A DNA stretch of 64,000 nt from Ectocarpus siliculosus (GCA_000310025.1 FN648398.1:462829-526828), one strand, 5' to 3'; shown: positions 36,401 through 49,440, numbered from the stretch's first letter. Made by a program: numbers and translations. Notes: generated by a model not told the origin, from the sequence alone.

Positions 36401-38050
36401 CTGCAAAAAAACGACAAGACAATGCGTTGGCAGGGTTAGGTGAGAATGATTCGTGGTCGACCTCACCTTGTAAGGTGGCAACCCCACCAAAAACAACGTA
36501 TCCTATGAACGAGAACGAGAAGTGATGCCTAATACGCTCAATCAAGTCTTCCAACCTCTTGGTCATGATCTTGTACAGAACGGGCCCGATAAGTAACAGA
36601 GGCTCATATTTTCAAGAAAAAAAAGGAAACAGGTCTAACAAACACACCTCAGCGGTGGACCCTACGCTAACCTCTATACAACAGCCTGTGCTCGACAGTG
36701 GCGACGAAATAAGAGAAATGAGCCTCGGCCCGATAGTACAGTTTCTTATCTACGGTTCTGTAGTGTCGAGACACCGGATACCACCGCCGGGTTTCTCCAC
36801 AACCGGGCTAATACTGTAGCGTATACTGCTATGCCTCGATGTACATCCGGGGGCACGACGACGCGATGGGCTCTTCCGTTCTTGTCTTAGGCTGCCAAGA
36901 ACAATCTGCCCCTCCCCATTTATTTAGCCAAGACATGACGGGTGGGGTGAGACAAGACACGGTGAGGGTTGGAGCTTCAGCCGCCGACCACTCAGCACAA
37001 CAAACAAAACCTCCCCAGGCATCAGAATCGCACCTTTGTCCATACACATCGCCCTCAGTTCGACTCGCGAAAAGAGGTTGTACATCAACACCAGTTCTCT
37101 CCCCTACGGGTAAAGAGCGCCACACGTCCAAACATACGTATTCTGACCCCCGACACATTGTCGGATCGAAAAGAAAACAACACTCTCTTGTCTCGTAAGG
37201 CGTGGGGACGGTAATGTGCTCCGTCTCCGACCGCGACACGTCGTCGGGCAACACTGACAAGCGAGGAACGAATGCTGCCCCGCACTCCCGTTCGAAACCC
37301 TGGCTTCCTGATTTCCGGGGCAAGCCCCTTGGCTTGTTTTTCCTTGTTTTTGTCAGCTTGTGGCTACGAAGATCGTGCCCTTCCTTTCAACAAGAGTACG
37401 GAAGAGGCGGTGCTGGGTAGAGGCCAGAGCGATTGCTATCGACAAGGCGGCGAAAACAACCGCCGTCATCTACTACCAAGGGAAAGCAGGACGACGACAC
37501 CGTTAGGTGCGTGCAACCGCCAAAGAGAGGAAGAAAATGTACGTTTGCGTTGCCCTGTCCTCGCGATGCGCCCACCTCATCACTGCGGTTTTGGCGCAGT
37601 TACCTGAACCGACGACCAAAACATGAACAATTGCAGCAAACAACAGCAGCAACCACAGCATCAACAGGTAAGAATCTAACCGAACGAGGCAGGCAGACAC
37701 GGTGAGATATGAGAGAGTCGGACGGAGAGCGAAGATCGGCGCAGCGCGGTGCGGAGTGATTCAGGGAAACCATAAAGTTGGCGAGAGAAACAGATTAGAG
37801 AACCAGTAACAGTGGGATGGTGGGGGGAGTTGAACGCAAGAAGTACCTAAGCAGCGAGGTTCCCTCCTCGCCCCCCAGAACGAAAAAAGCGTGGTTGACT
37901 TGCAAAAAGCTCCCGGCGCTCTGCTCATGTGTTTCATAATCGGAGGCTTCCGAGTTGTATGACAAGCGGGAAATACACACATACTTCATTATGCATATGC
38001 CATCGACAACAAAATCATGCGCACTTTTAGCCGTACAGCAAGCAGCGTAC
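33451..38050. other. intergenic stretch with uncertain small exons
   Basis: No confident gene. It should hold the start of the zinc-cluster gene (high side) and perhaps a last exon of the CPBP gene (low side). A CT-rich low-complexity tract lies at about 34868-34950 and an A-run at about 36102-36116. Two overlapping opposite-strand open frames at 36829-37323 lack any recognisable family. A possible two-exon plus-strand frame at about 34960-35332 is listed separately. Confidence 0.4.
34951..35332 (+). CDS. possible small gene, unrecognised
   Basis: An open stretch reading LLDCEWARNGDVTAPALLGV and FVPPDKPIRRVHLTSRLTAK ends at a perfect GTAAGT donor near 35120. A second open stretch (about 35173-35332) reads EQVDVSFHAKMFVVLLGPDR and VVLSDGLNRHIGSLVGGEID before TAG. 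They join in frame only through a very short intron of about 53 bases, unlike its neighbours. No family recognised; both could be chance frames. Confidence 0.2.
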
Positions 38051-41000
38051 CTTGACGTGGTAACGCACGAGAGCGATCGCGTCGTACACGGCGTGGGCCA
38101 CGATCGGCACGAAGATGTTTCCCGTAGAAAGAAAAAGGCCATGGAAGAACATTCCGCTCAGGGTGGCGGTGAGGAAGTACGCAACGGTCGCAGCGTGAAG
38201 GGACTATGAAAAAAAATTACAACAGAAACGCGACAAGCGGTACACAAGGGGGCACCAGGGGGTGGGGCTTGAGATCTGGGGGGGGGTTGAGGTTGTCGAG
38301 AAACACTGGAAAGCGGGGGTGATGCAGGAGAAAGACGTTCAATCGAGTACGCGCAGCAGTCCGTAGTCTCAGCGAGCTGTGTGATTTCAAGGTAAGCCCG
38401 ACAAAAGATGTCCGGTTCACCCCAAAAGCGGGAAAATGACGAAAAAACTGTCGTGCCTCCCACCGAAGGTCATACCTCTTTGTCCCGTACAGAGATGCGA
38501 CAGACGCTCTCCCTTCCGAAAAAAGTTCACACCAAGCCGTAAAGCTCGCACCAACATGCTATCTGTGAAACACAATGCCGAGATACGAAAGCCCTAAAGG
38601 AGTAGTAAGTGCATCCCCAAAATATGGCAGAATCAAAACGGCGGCAGCAGCTTCCCCGCGCGCCCCTGATAAATCACCGTTCGCGTTGCCCCGCTGCTCA
38701 GCGCCCCCCCCGTTCCATTCGCGTTTTGGGTGCACCAATGAAACGCGGTTTTGGTGAACCATGAAGGAGCCCACGTAATCTTCATATATTTTCTTTTATT
38801 TGCAACCGGAACACGTGCAAGCAACAAAAACACAGCTCACCCCGAAGATTGTCGCGGAGAGGCCTACGATGGCGGCCATCGGTAGCCCTGTCTTGGCCGC
38901 GAGTATGAGGGGCAGGAACCCTCGGAACGCACACTCCTCGCACAGCCCGACGAGCATCGACAGGGGGATCACGACCCCGGTTACCTTGCCCAGCTGACCG
39001 ATTCGATTGCGAAAAAAGTAAGGGTCGTCGTGTTGGTGACCTCACCATACGCCATGATGATGAACGTGAAACGCCATATTGAACGTGAATACACCATGAC
39101 GCAACGTGACTCCGACCAAACACGAAGCAAAAAGAACGAAAAAAAGACCTTGCCTTGACCTTGCCGGTCAACGCGAACGGAAAGCGTAAGATGTTGCAAG
39201 CCAGTGCCTCTTGGCGCGTCTGCTCCGCACCATCACACCAGTGGTAGTTGTAGTACCACCGTCACAGCAAACATGCAGAAGCAACGGTCTATTTGCGGTA
39301 GCACCCTGGGAAGTGGCCCCAAACATAGCTGAAGTTCACCACCATGCCCGCTAAAGCTTAGGAGTCGAGAAGATTTCTCAAGTTCGGGTTTTTCCTCGGG
39401 CCCGTCACCGTATTCCCTCGTGCTGTGCACACCTTGAGGTTCATTCGCCTTTTCCGCGACAACAAAACCTGCGCTCATTTGCAGACGTGTGTGTGTGTGG
39501 GCTCTCGTTCCATGTATTCTGGGCACCAGGCTACACCTTACGGTACATGTTTGACGCACCAGCCCGGGATAAATAAGAGGAAGGTAGCCATAGACAAAAA
39601 AGGTCGTAAAGACTCTGAGCCAGAGCGATGGGCTCCGTTTCCTTTCATCCGGATATTTCGCCAATTCCAGGATCGTCTTCGCTACAAGCCGCGCCCCCCC
39701 CCCCTCCTCCGCTTCGCCGTTCCGCCCACAAAATAAACGAAATAGATACGCACAGCAGACAAAAAAAAACTCACCTGTCTCTTGCTGCCAAACAGCTGAA
39801 GCGCGACCTCGGAGGTTGCCTCGTCGATCTTCCTCACCCACTCCCACTCTGTCCACCTGTCTAGCAGCAGTCCGTACCCGAGCAGCGGCACCATGCCGGC
39901 CACCCCCAAAGCGGTGGCGGCGGGGCTCACCATACAGGCCGACACTACCTGCTCGCCTGCATACACACACAACAAAACATCAGGGGCCCCGCAGAAGTGC
40001 GTTCCGGAATATTGAGGGGGTCTCGATGCGGCGCGGTTGGCTCGGGTTTGGCGATGGTACAATTGTGAAGACGATTTTTTGGTCCTCAACTCGACGAGAG
40101 TAGTGCGGGGGTCCCGCAATATCGCGGGAATGGCGCGAAATAACGACACCGCGTCGAAGGCAACGCCAGCACATGTTTGGCATTGGGGAGGCGCGAGAGA
40201 CTTGGGAAGCACGGCGTAGGTATTCAGTGTTGCACCGCAATATAAATAGGAGAGGATGATGACGGACGGGAACATACGCACACAGGCGTGGCTTTTCTAT
40301 CATCAACCACGAGCAGGGGAAGACGTCCAGAACAACGAGCTGGCGGTTTCACCGTTTGGTGCGAAACTTGCTCAACTGATTACAACATGCATGAACGTCG
40401 CCACGGACTCGCACTGCCCTTGCGCTACTCACGCATCGCCGCCGAAGCTACCAAAACGAAGAGACCGACAAATGCCAGCTGAGTCGCCGCCACCGCCACC
40501 AGCGCGACCCAGCTGATCCCCGGCGGCACGTCGACCGCACCCCCCCTCCCGGAAGCGGTCATGTCAACGACGCCGCCGCCACCGTCTCTCCCGCTCGCAC
40601 CGGCGCCGCCCAAAACGCCTCCTCCTGCCTCCTCCGCTGCCGCTCCGACGGCTATCGCCTCCTGGATTTTTCGCTCGAAGGCTTCCTCAATGGCCTGTTC
40701 CTCGTCGCTGTCTCCGCTGTCGTCACCGTCGGCCCGTGGTGAACAAAACAAGGCCCCCACGCCGCCCAGGAGGCCCTTCGCGCGGGCGGCCCAGCCCCCC
40801 TGCTGGCCAAGAGCGGTGCTGGAGAGCCGGCGCTGGAGGCTTCCCCTCTCTACTCTCACTCCCCCTCGCCACCTCCGTCGCGAGGTGCTGCTGCTACTGC
40901 TGCCGCTGCTGGTCCTGCTACGGGCACCCAGGCCTTCCTCTAGATCCGTGGCAGCGGCGGCGGTCTGCTGTCCGCACTGCTTTCGCTCGGAACCAACCCC

Positions 41001-42567
41001 GGAGGTCATGCCTGAGTATTGGGGACGAGACCTCCAGCTGCGTTGGTTGGGCCGCCAGCAAGTTTGGCGCGTACACGAAATGGGTGTGTGAGTTGTTTAG
41101 TGAAAAGCTTCACCATTCCCGGCGAAACAAATTATTTTCTATGTTTCCTCCTAGTACGTAGTCCCTCCGCAAAAAAAATGTCGCAAAAAAAATTGTCATT
41201 GGCCGAGGGGCTACAGGCCCTCGAAAGAAATCGGAAAGTGCCGAGACAAAGGGTGACTTGGCTTCAGTATGAAAAGAGTCCCCAAAACGCGTGGGGACAC
41301 TTTTGATACTGAAGGCAAGTCAGCAATTTTTTCTAGTGCCAGGCTATGTACCGTTTTACCACCTAGGGGACACACGGCTTGGGAGATTGTGTGCAGCAAG
41401 TCAAAGGCCTAGGAGGGGCATCACGCAGCATATCACACAGCGTACCACCTCACCCAAGCACGATAGAGCAACGGTTCTCACGTGCGTTTCACACAGCGGG
41501 CCCTAGGGCGACTACGGTGCGGTAAATAGACCTTTTGAATGCTGTGTCCCCAAAGTGTCCCCATTTGGGCTTCCAGTACTAGGAGGGTTAAAGCACTTTC
41601 ATGCTTCTTTTCATAGACCGTTCTTGTTCCCGGCTCGTGGCCACGGGCGCGGGGTAGTGATGGTAGATATACGAGACGCGATGCCGATGACATGCGATAA
41701 CAAGGCCGGGAGACGGGTCGTGTTTCGTGGACGGATCAAAGGGGTACAGGTAAATAGTTTCTGGGAGAAACATATGAGCGCAATACTTGTAGTCTACCAG
41801 CGAGGAGCATGTAGGAGACCTCGACACATCCCATCGATTGGGGCATTGTCGCGAACGGTTAGTCTCTCTCTGATTGGATGTATGCATGATTTCTCTACAA
41901 AAAGATAGACAGCGAAGAGATATTGGCCCGGGTCCACTACGAATAGTCACAAGTTTTGTTCGAGAAACGGAAGGTTAAGAGATGGATGTTACACTACATG
42001 CTGGTCCATGCTCCACGGTGACACAATGCGACACTGAGCCTCGACCCAACCTTGCCGGGTGTGCCCCAACTCCGTGCCGTTATAAGTTGAATTTTAGATA
42101 GAAGTGGCACCGCACCGGTTTACTCTGCAGGAAAAATCGCGGCTGCTGTGCCAATGGTGCCGTTCGAACCGTCTCGTCGAGATCTTGCCGTTTTGTATCC
42201 TCTCCGTCGTTGGAGCAATCGAGAGAAAAAAACCGGTGCTGGGGGGGGTGTGGTATCTTATGCAACATGCGGCAATTCGCTCTCTCCGTCGAAGGTGCAC
42301 GTGGAGACAAAGGAAAGACCCTTTCGAAGAACGAGATTGGTATTGTGTCCAACCGCCCGACCCTTTACCCCGACACTATCGGCACACAGACAACCGAACA
42401 CCGGGATGCCGAGACTCAGGACTCCTACGCCCCTGAGTACGTAGGTGAGCTCACATCGGATTCCTGACGGACATGGCGGCAGGAACAGATCCCCCTGGGA
42501 TGAACGAAAGAGCCGATGGAGAGAATAACAAACAGCACAACGCCGTCGCAAAGACTGATACTCTCAT
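38051..42567 (-). CDS. plastid-targeted CPBP-family membrane protease (copy A)
   Basis: Minus-strand exons: 42455-42567 (ATG at 42567), 40433-41037, 39775-39956, 38841-38993 and 38051-38203; phases 2, 1, 0, 0 agree throughout. Exon 1 encodes a signal peptide ending FSPSALSFIPGG, an ASAFAP-like plastid presequence. Exon 2 is a Ser/Gly-rich stroma-side segment, then a membrane span (WVALVAVAATQLAFVGLFVL). Exon 4 carries the glutamate motif CEECAFRG (EExxxR). Exon 5 has FFHGLFLSTGNIFVP and HAVYD, the later His motifs. CPBP (ABI/CAAX) proteins are multi-span, metal-dependent intramembrane proteases or scaffolds; substrate unknown. The protein continues past CAC GTC AAG into an unlocated last exon. 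Confidence 0.75.
41254..41322. repeat. 31-bp-arm hairpin with 7-nt loop
   Basis: Arms 41254-41284 and 41292-41322 match at 28 of 31 positions in inverted orientation; the loop is AAACGCG. It lies in the first intron of CPBP copy A. It could be a foldback element or a small-RNA precursor; the sequence alone does not tell which. Confidence 0.8.
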
Positions 42568-42846
42568 CGCTCTATGCTCACACATCCGGAACAACAGCAG
42601 AGAGTGCCGTGTGGAGAGAGGATCGTTAAATTTGTCCATGTCCAGTGTGTGTATCGCCTGCAGGAACCACCTGCAACTCCCAGATTGACAGTCCCGCGCT
42701 CGGTTCTACATTCTCAGAGATCGCGAATGTGTGTCCTTGTGTCCTTGCGTCCTTGCTGTATTGACGCTACCTGTACATTAGTTCCCAGCTGCCGTTGTCT
42801 GGTGCCTATCATTGGCCGTGAAGTGGGGGCAATGTTGCGAGAGGCC
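42568..42846. promoter_or_regulatory. shared promoter of two divergent CPBP genes
   Basis: Only about 280 bases lie between the start codons of copy A (42567, minus) and copy B (42847, plus; an in-frame ATG at 42832 would shorten it to 264). Both transcription starts and 5' leaders must fit here. An ATTGGCC (inverted CCAAT) element lies at 42811-42817, and a small GTGTCCTT repeat at about 42731-42755. No TATA box is evident. Confidence 0.6.
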
Positions 42847-45560
42847 ATGTATACCTCCATCCTCTGCTGCATGCTGTGCTTTCTGCCGGTCCTCTCTTTC
42901 GTCCCGTCGCCACTGACAAGAAGAGTCCTTTGGACATCACCAGGAACAACGGCAGCTGCTGGGGGGCTAGCGTTGTCGATGGGCGGCGTCTCCAATGGAA
43001 GGGTGTGGTGAGACAGCCAACCGAGCAAGGTTTCCCCAATGCCACGGTGTGTAGGTGTGCAACAGTAGTTTCAGAAATCAATACCCGTGGGGCCCTTGGG
43101 GCCTACATCTAGCATGTAGTATTGAGTGCTTGTACAAGCTTGGCGATAAGGATCCACGGTACCTCGGGTCGACGACCGCCAATCGATGGCACGGCTTCTA
43201 CGTGGTCTAAACACAGCTCCCGGTCATGCACAGTAGTGCGCAGCAATTATCCACACGTGAATAGCGATGAGCACGTGGCGCCCAGGCGACCGTTACTCGC
43301 GGTGTTATTATGAATCGAATCAGCTTTGCCTGCGGGATCCACAGCAGCTCGAGATCGCGAGGAATTGGTCGACTCTTTAGACCAGGGCATTCAACCTTCT
43401 GCCACTATCATCAGAGAATGACCATAGCAACCGACTCACCCTCTCTACATTCTCTAGCTCGGCCAACTTCTGCGCTGGGGTGAGCTGGCTAGCGTTCGCG
43501 GACCTCTGCTGAGTTCAGAGGTGCATGGATTCGCCTTTTTGCTCCCCTACAGAGGGTAGTGCTCATGATCTACGGAAATCTCCGCTCGTTGGTGAACATG
43601 CACCTATGCAGCTTCCCTTCAATGACTTCTACGTTTGCCGCTGTTTGGTAGCGCTCGACGTTGCGCGCAAAACTGTAGAAGCAGCAGGCCATCGACAGCG
43701 AACGTTCGGGTTCGAACCTACACGGTGGTGAGCGAAACGTGTGGTCCATTTTCCCTGAGATAATTTGGTGTGTGACTCACGACCGCCTCGCATGAGCACT
43801 GTGCCATTATTTTAACCGCAGCCTGTTCTCGTATTCCAACGCGCCCAAAAAAACAGCAACGATCAACTGCCGAGCATCCAGGCCACGGGTTTCAGAAGCC
43901 AACCAACAAGAGTCGCTACGAGACAAGAAAGAGCTCCCTTTGGCTGCTTGCGGCGAGATAGCCAAGAGAGTGGACTGTGCGTAAGAGCCACACAACAACG
44001 TGGCTGGAGGCCTCGCTCGAACAGCCTCCGGGGGGGACAATTGAATTCCCGTCAAGATGAGTTCGTGAGCGGAGAGACACTGTCGCGCGAGGAGTTCGAG
44101 GCATGGTCAGCCGCAGCGGCAGCTGCAGCAGCAGCAAATCCTACGGGCGACGGCCGTCGTACTGGCGCGTACGATGCTACGACTTCTGTGTGCGTGGAAG
44201 AGGTCTACAGCTCGAGGGCCTCTCCCGCCGGAATAAACTGGGTGTCCATTCTCCTGTCGGTCGTTGACCAAGTCTTGTTCCTCGGCTTCTTTACTTGGCT
44301 CGCCACACCGGCAATACGTGAGTTTGATCTCACACTGCTATTTTCTTCCATAGCTAGTTTTTCCCAGCCATGACGGGGCTACCTGACGTCGTTCGGAACA
44401 TATCACGAGATTTCGCTCACACACCCTTTCATGCACCCCGAAAGAAGACCATGGTGATTTTCCACCATCGGTGGTGTACAACAGATACGTCGGACTCCCG
44501 CTCACACAATGCTCCGGTCATGCGAACATATGCGACCTTTGCCTGGTGTTTTCAATCAGCCCCGGGGGTTTTATTCTTAGCGCATGATATGTATCGGAAG
44601 GGATGCGTGTCTTGCCGTTCAAAGCGTTTGCAAACCGGAGCAAAGAAGTAACCCCACTACCCCCCAATTATCTCTTGCACGCCAATCCGGAACTCCCGAG
44701 CCGCAGGCGAGCAGTTACGTTCTTCGTTTGTGCTGAACTTTCCGGGGATAGGCTTGGGGGCGGCTGGGGCGGTGCCAATGTTCGTGTACGGCCTTTTTCT
44801 GGGCACGCAAAACTGGCCTTGGCTCAAGAGGCGCGAGGAAAAGGCGGCCGCCGACAACAAAGAGCTCAACCTTTTCGGCGGGCGGAGGCAGGTAGGTTGG
44901 CTCTGTCCTATTTGGCGGCTGGACTCGCACCGAAGCGCGATGAAACCAACACAGCTCCTTGCTATCCCACTCGTGGTGCCACGCTACGTGATTCCTTTCG
45001 CGCAAGCGAGCGACGTGAAAGTGACACCAGACTGGGTCCTCGGATTCTCGATCAGGTGGCCAGAGTGGCCGTGATATCTGTCCCCCTGGCCATACTCGTA
45101 GCCCTCTGCGAGGAGTGCGTGTACCGAGGATTGGTGCCCCTTCTACTCGTGGCCAAGACCGGCTTGCCTGTGGCCGCTGTGGTCGGCATCTCAGCGGTCT
45201 TCTGCGGGGTGAGACGCTCCTGCTTTGTGGGTGACGCCTCCGTGTGCGGCTTCCGTACAATACTTGTTCGCTTGGAGCTACGTTGTTTAGAAGCGCAACT
45301 ACTTTCGTCTGCTTCGTTTTCCGGAGACACGTCTCTGTCCTTGACCCTGCACACGTGTTTCTGTTTCGTATTGCCGATTATGCACACACATTACGTACCA
45401 AGAACAGGCGCGTCACGCGGGGACGTTGGGGAGCGCATTCGACGCCGCGGTTTTAGGCGTGTACGTCCACTGCCTCCTGTTGTCGACACGAAGCATCTTG
45501 GTCCCAGTCGTTGCGCACGCTGTTTTCGACGCCATCCTCTTCGTGGTGGGGCACTTGAAG
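42847..45560 (+). CDS. plastid-targeted CPBP-family membrane protease (copy B)
   Basis: Exons 42847-43007, 44025-44317, 44707-44891, 45056-45208 and 45408-45560; phases 2, 1, 0, 0, identical to copy A. Exon 1 encodes MYTSILCCMLCFLPVLSFVP, a signal peptide with the LSFVPS plastid motif. Exon 2 has LSREEFEAWSAA, an Ala run and the span WVSILLSVVDQVLFLGFFTW. Exon 3 reads GAVPMFVYGLFLGTQNWPWL and ends LFGGRRQ. Exon 4 holds CEECVYRG and exon 5 holds VYVHCLLLSTRSILVPVVAH followed by AVFD. Reading on from exon 5 meets a stop after LKVLIFTA; the true last exon is not fixed. A candidate at 45653 (VVAEWDTNKPALADENI) is one base out of frame. Confidence 0.75.
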
Positions 45561-48500
45561 GTACTCATTTTCACCGCTTGATGCTATTCGGTTACTCTTA
45601 AGCTCACGATTCAACTCTTTGTGCCAATAAGATACATGATCATGACAGGGTGGTTGCCGAATGGGACACAAACAAACCCGCTTTGGCCGACGAGAATATT
45701 GGGGTGTTCCTTCGCGCGACCCTGTTCGTGGCTTATCACATGGGGGAAACGCTACTTGTATATTGTCCGCTCTGTCCACTTCGAGATGATTTCTGCGTGC
45801 GATGTGGAATAACATGCATCTCGAAAGCAGCATCTCGTTGCGCCACCGATGTGGTGAAAACAGCGCGTGGTAGAGAGCAACACTGAAAGGGTACCTGGTA
45901 GGTAGTTTTACGCCCCTTGTCCGTTCCCATGCAGAGCTCTCATTTTTCCCAACATGAAGGGCTTGACGGCTTTTCAGACCCGCGAAATTTGCAGTCTAAA
46001 GCTCTCGGCGACCATATGCTAGCCAAGAGGTGATCGCGGCGTTCTACGTCCACTCGCAAATCCTTTTGTTTCTGGCGCCACAGGAAACCGCCCGACCACA
46101 ATAATATTCGTCACGGCTGGAGAGCACCCAGGAAGGACCAGAGGAGGGCGTCGTCGTTGGTGTCCCCCACACCGTGCAGGAGCGTGTTTGCCGTGGACGT
46201 AGTCACGTTTAACGAGAAGACGATTTCCTCTTATTGTATTTCTTGTTCATTATTGAGTCTGTGTGTGTTTATTTACATAGCACCGACTACGCATTGCGGA
46301 TGACAATTGAAAAGACGTCGGTGTTTGTGTGTGTGAGAGTTCGACCAGCTTGATCGTTCATACCGGGATCAATGCGAGGTACCATTAGGTTGCCAACTAT
46401 AAATAGGTACAGGAGTAAATTCACACCCCTCGGTTGAACTGCTGCTTGATCAGAGATTAGCCTGGGCTTTTCGGTTTGACCAACTTGATTCGTTGAAGAT
46501 CGGCCTCTGAAACCAGGACATACGTTTTCATGTTCAAGCATTGCCCCCACACATTGAGAGCTGTCTTTCACCTACAAGTATTACCGTGGGAAATCGTTGG
46601 AAGGTTGAATGGCGTATCTGCGTACAGCAGATACCACCACAACATTAATAGGAAGTACGCTCGAATGCGGCACTATTATACCGCTCACGTCGTTCTGCAG
46701 GGCATATAGGGCCAAGTGACTCCGGCACGCCACACGCTTGCCGCCTGCTGTGACGGCAATCGATCGAAATGTACCAGATAAAGCGAGATACAGTATTGCC
46801 GTGCTGGTCTTGAAAATCAAAATGCCCAACTGACAGTGCGTGGGATAGTTCGTCATGTCCGATTATGGCATGTAGAGTCGAACAGGTAACAAGCGATTGC
46901 TGAATTCCTTATTCCTTCACCGTAGAGAATCTTCTTGCGGATCATGTCTGTGAGAGGGTGGATTTGGACTGAAAACGATAAAATATCAAAGAACGCAAGC
47001 ATTGATTCGCGTCCGCTCGCGATCCCTACTTTGCAGAAGACTTCTCATACGACAGAGGGAGGCGAAGACCGAACGAAAAAAAACTTGATAAGCACTCGTA
47101 CAGCAAAGAGCATGCTGGTCATGCCGTCTCTGTGGTGCAACCTTGGTGGCGGCATCTGAAGGTTTGTTGAAACGACGTTGCAGCCCAACGACTGATACTT
47201 TGATGAGTCCATCCCAGCGTCTTCTCCTCGTACGGTTATCTATGAAAGAACTACAGGCACCCGCTTGGAAGCCCCAGGCGAGGGAGAGAGCACCTGTAGT
47301 TGTACAGCAGTATAATAGAACATCTGAGCAAGTAATCTCGCAGCGGGGGCTCCGTGTATGACACGAACCCCCCCAACTGCTCACAGCCATGCAGCCCCCG
47401 ACCAGGCGTGCCAACGTGGGTGCGGTGCGCTGCCCTCAAACCGACAACATTCATCATGTGTTACAGCTTATGAGCAACAAGCACTAGGTGCGTGACGGTA
47501 AGCGTACTACAGCATCTCTTTTTAGACACCAAGTTCCTCCATCGTTCAGGGATTGCCTCCTCTATGCTATAGTACCATGGATTTTTCTGCTTGCACCACC
47601 ATGCCCAGCATCCCGCGGAGCATACAGCAAGTCAGCCAGCAACGTCACAACATACATGAGAGGAGTAACGGACGTAAGACACTGGAGGGCTTCCATATTG
47701 CTGCCTTGGAGGGTTATCGAGCATGCACTTCTGCCGTCCCATCGCTGCTGCCGTGCTTTAGTCTCGTTTACAGCAGTGTCGTATTATGGTTCATCATGTG
47801 CTGTATGCTCACTTGCTTCGTTCGGTGGCCTTTGCCCTCCGTTTTCCCTGTTCGTCTGTCGTGCAAGGCTTGGTAGGCTCACACAACACACACAACACTG
47901 CTGTGTATGGGGCTTCCAGCCAGAGGAAGGATGCCTGCATGGCTCGAACATATTGCGGTAGCCGTGACGCTGGCTTGCTGCACGTGCGCTGGAGACGGGT
48001 TCACCGGGCTGTCATCCGGTGAGTTCGGAACATGAACAGCAGCAGTAGAGTTACAGCGAACAACCGGTGGTGGTGGGTCTTGTCACCGCAACGTGCGAAT
48101 CGAAAATCGATTACTACGGCAGTACATGTACAGGTTTTGCGGTTGTGGTCCGTGTCCAGCTGCTGCAGCTTTGAGAATCGAAAATGATTTTCAAAGAAGA
48201 CCAGGAAGATGGAGCCTTGGTTACACATTGGTAGTAACTCTTTAGGACTAACCGATGTTGAACCTCGGGAAGATGACAAAAGGCCCGAAATCCCCGACAA
48301 GCCCAGTTGCGCTGACTCCATTCAAATATTCAAATCATCAGCATTTGAGGGCCACAGGCTACACAGCCGTGCATCCCAGACAGCGAACGATATTTCTGGA
48401 CGTCGGCCTAGATCAGGCGGATTCGCTGACCTTGGACTCCCCTCTATTGCCGGTTGCACTGACTCCATTCAAATCATCAACATTTGGAGGCCCACAGGCC

Positions 48501-49155
48501 ACACAGCCAAGCATCCCAGACATTGTACAGCAGTAGCGAGTGATAGTTCTGGACGCCGTCCTACAGCAGTAGATCAGGCGGCTTCCATTCTCCCCTCACA
48601 TTTGACTTCACCATATCGATCAATTACCTGATTTGAGTTCCCAGTGTGCCTGAGAAGCACGATCATACTCAAGGGTCGTGCCCAACTCTGTTCCTCCGCC
48701 TATTCTGCGGATCATTCCCGGTACGCATGCACTCGTACGTATGCGCGTGTTCCGAGATACCCCGTCCACTGGACGCCTTCAGCATGTCAGTCGCAGCGAT
48801 ACCGTCAGCTGGCATGGCAGTTGCCTCACGCTGCGTCAGCGTGCCAGCTCAGCGTGGCGCGTGTTTCTGTGTTGGCGCTTTGCTGTGCACAGCCCCACTC
48901 GCCCCTTTACCTGTCACTTCCACTTCTCCCCTCTGATGGTAGAGTTCCGTCGCCTCTTTCTAGAGGACTGTCCCGTCCCGTGATACCTCGCGATCCCCAC
49001 CACTGCTCCGGAGAGCCCGTCTGTTCACCAAACGACCGAGGGATCAACGCCCTCCTGTGGTCTGAGATAGCGAACCCTTCTTGGCGGCACTGGCACGAGT
49101 GTCATGAAGCTGTCCTATCTCTCTCCACCCCGTCTCTCTTCACACACACACCACC
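45561..49155. other. intergenic, few signals
   Basis: No gene supported. Open frames up to 207 codons at 48644-49267 are compositionally like the antisense of pyrimidine-rich DNA. It contains a diverged direct repeat (48307-48580) and several copies of the TACAGCAGT motif. Confidence 0.5.
48307..48580. repeat. diverged direct repeat, ~145-bp period
   Basis: Copy 1 (about 48307-48423) and copy 2 (about 48452-48580) share GACTCCATTCAAAT, CACACAGCC, GCATCCCAGACA, TTCTGGACG and TAGATCAGGCGG in the same order. Copy 2 carries two extra ACAGCAGTAG insertions absent from copy 1. Confidence 0.75.
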
Positions 49156-49440
49156 ATGCCTGGCTCTGACGCAGAGCACCGCGACAACGACCACGTTGAC
49201 AATACCATCCCTTACAACGACCTCGCCAACGACGATGACGACGAGACCGCCACCGTCACTTCGCTAACCCAGGCCGACGCTATGGACGTCACCACCTCAC
49301 CCGGCGGTCATGCGGAGGGAGCCAAAAGCTTCTCCCGCCCCCACCAGTCGCCCGCCTCGTCCGCTTCTTTCGTCGCTTGGCAACGACGTTTTAAAATAAG
49401 CCAATTCACTTCGGGAACTCGGCAACCAGGTTACCGGTTT
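49156..49440 (+). CDS. possible first exon, hypothetical protein
   Basis: From the ATG at 49156 the frame reads MPGSDAEHRDNDHVDNTIPY, an Asp-rich segment (NDDDDETATV) and PHQSPASSASFVAWQRRFKI, all with coding-like GC-rich third positions. Coding character is lost after about 49420. The CT-rich leader upstream could be a transcription start. No family recognised; it may be a real acidic N-terminus running into the assembly gap, or a mobile-element leader. Confidence 0.25.

Noticed and set aside
36829-37323. Overlapping opposite-strand open frames of 119 and 164 codons
   Set aside because: Neither shows a domain, codon bias or neighbouring exons; length alone is weak evidence in GC-rich DNA.
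48644-49267. 207-codon plus-strand frame
   Set aside because: Pyrimidine-rich composition gives Ser/Pro/Thr-rich noise; the frame at 49156 is the only plausible coding start here.
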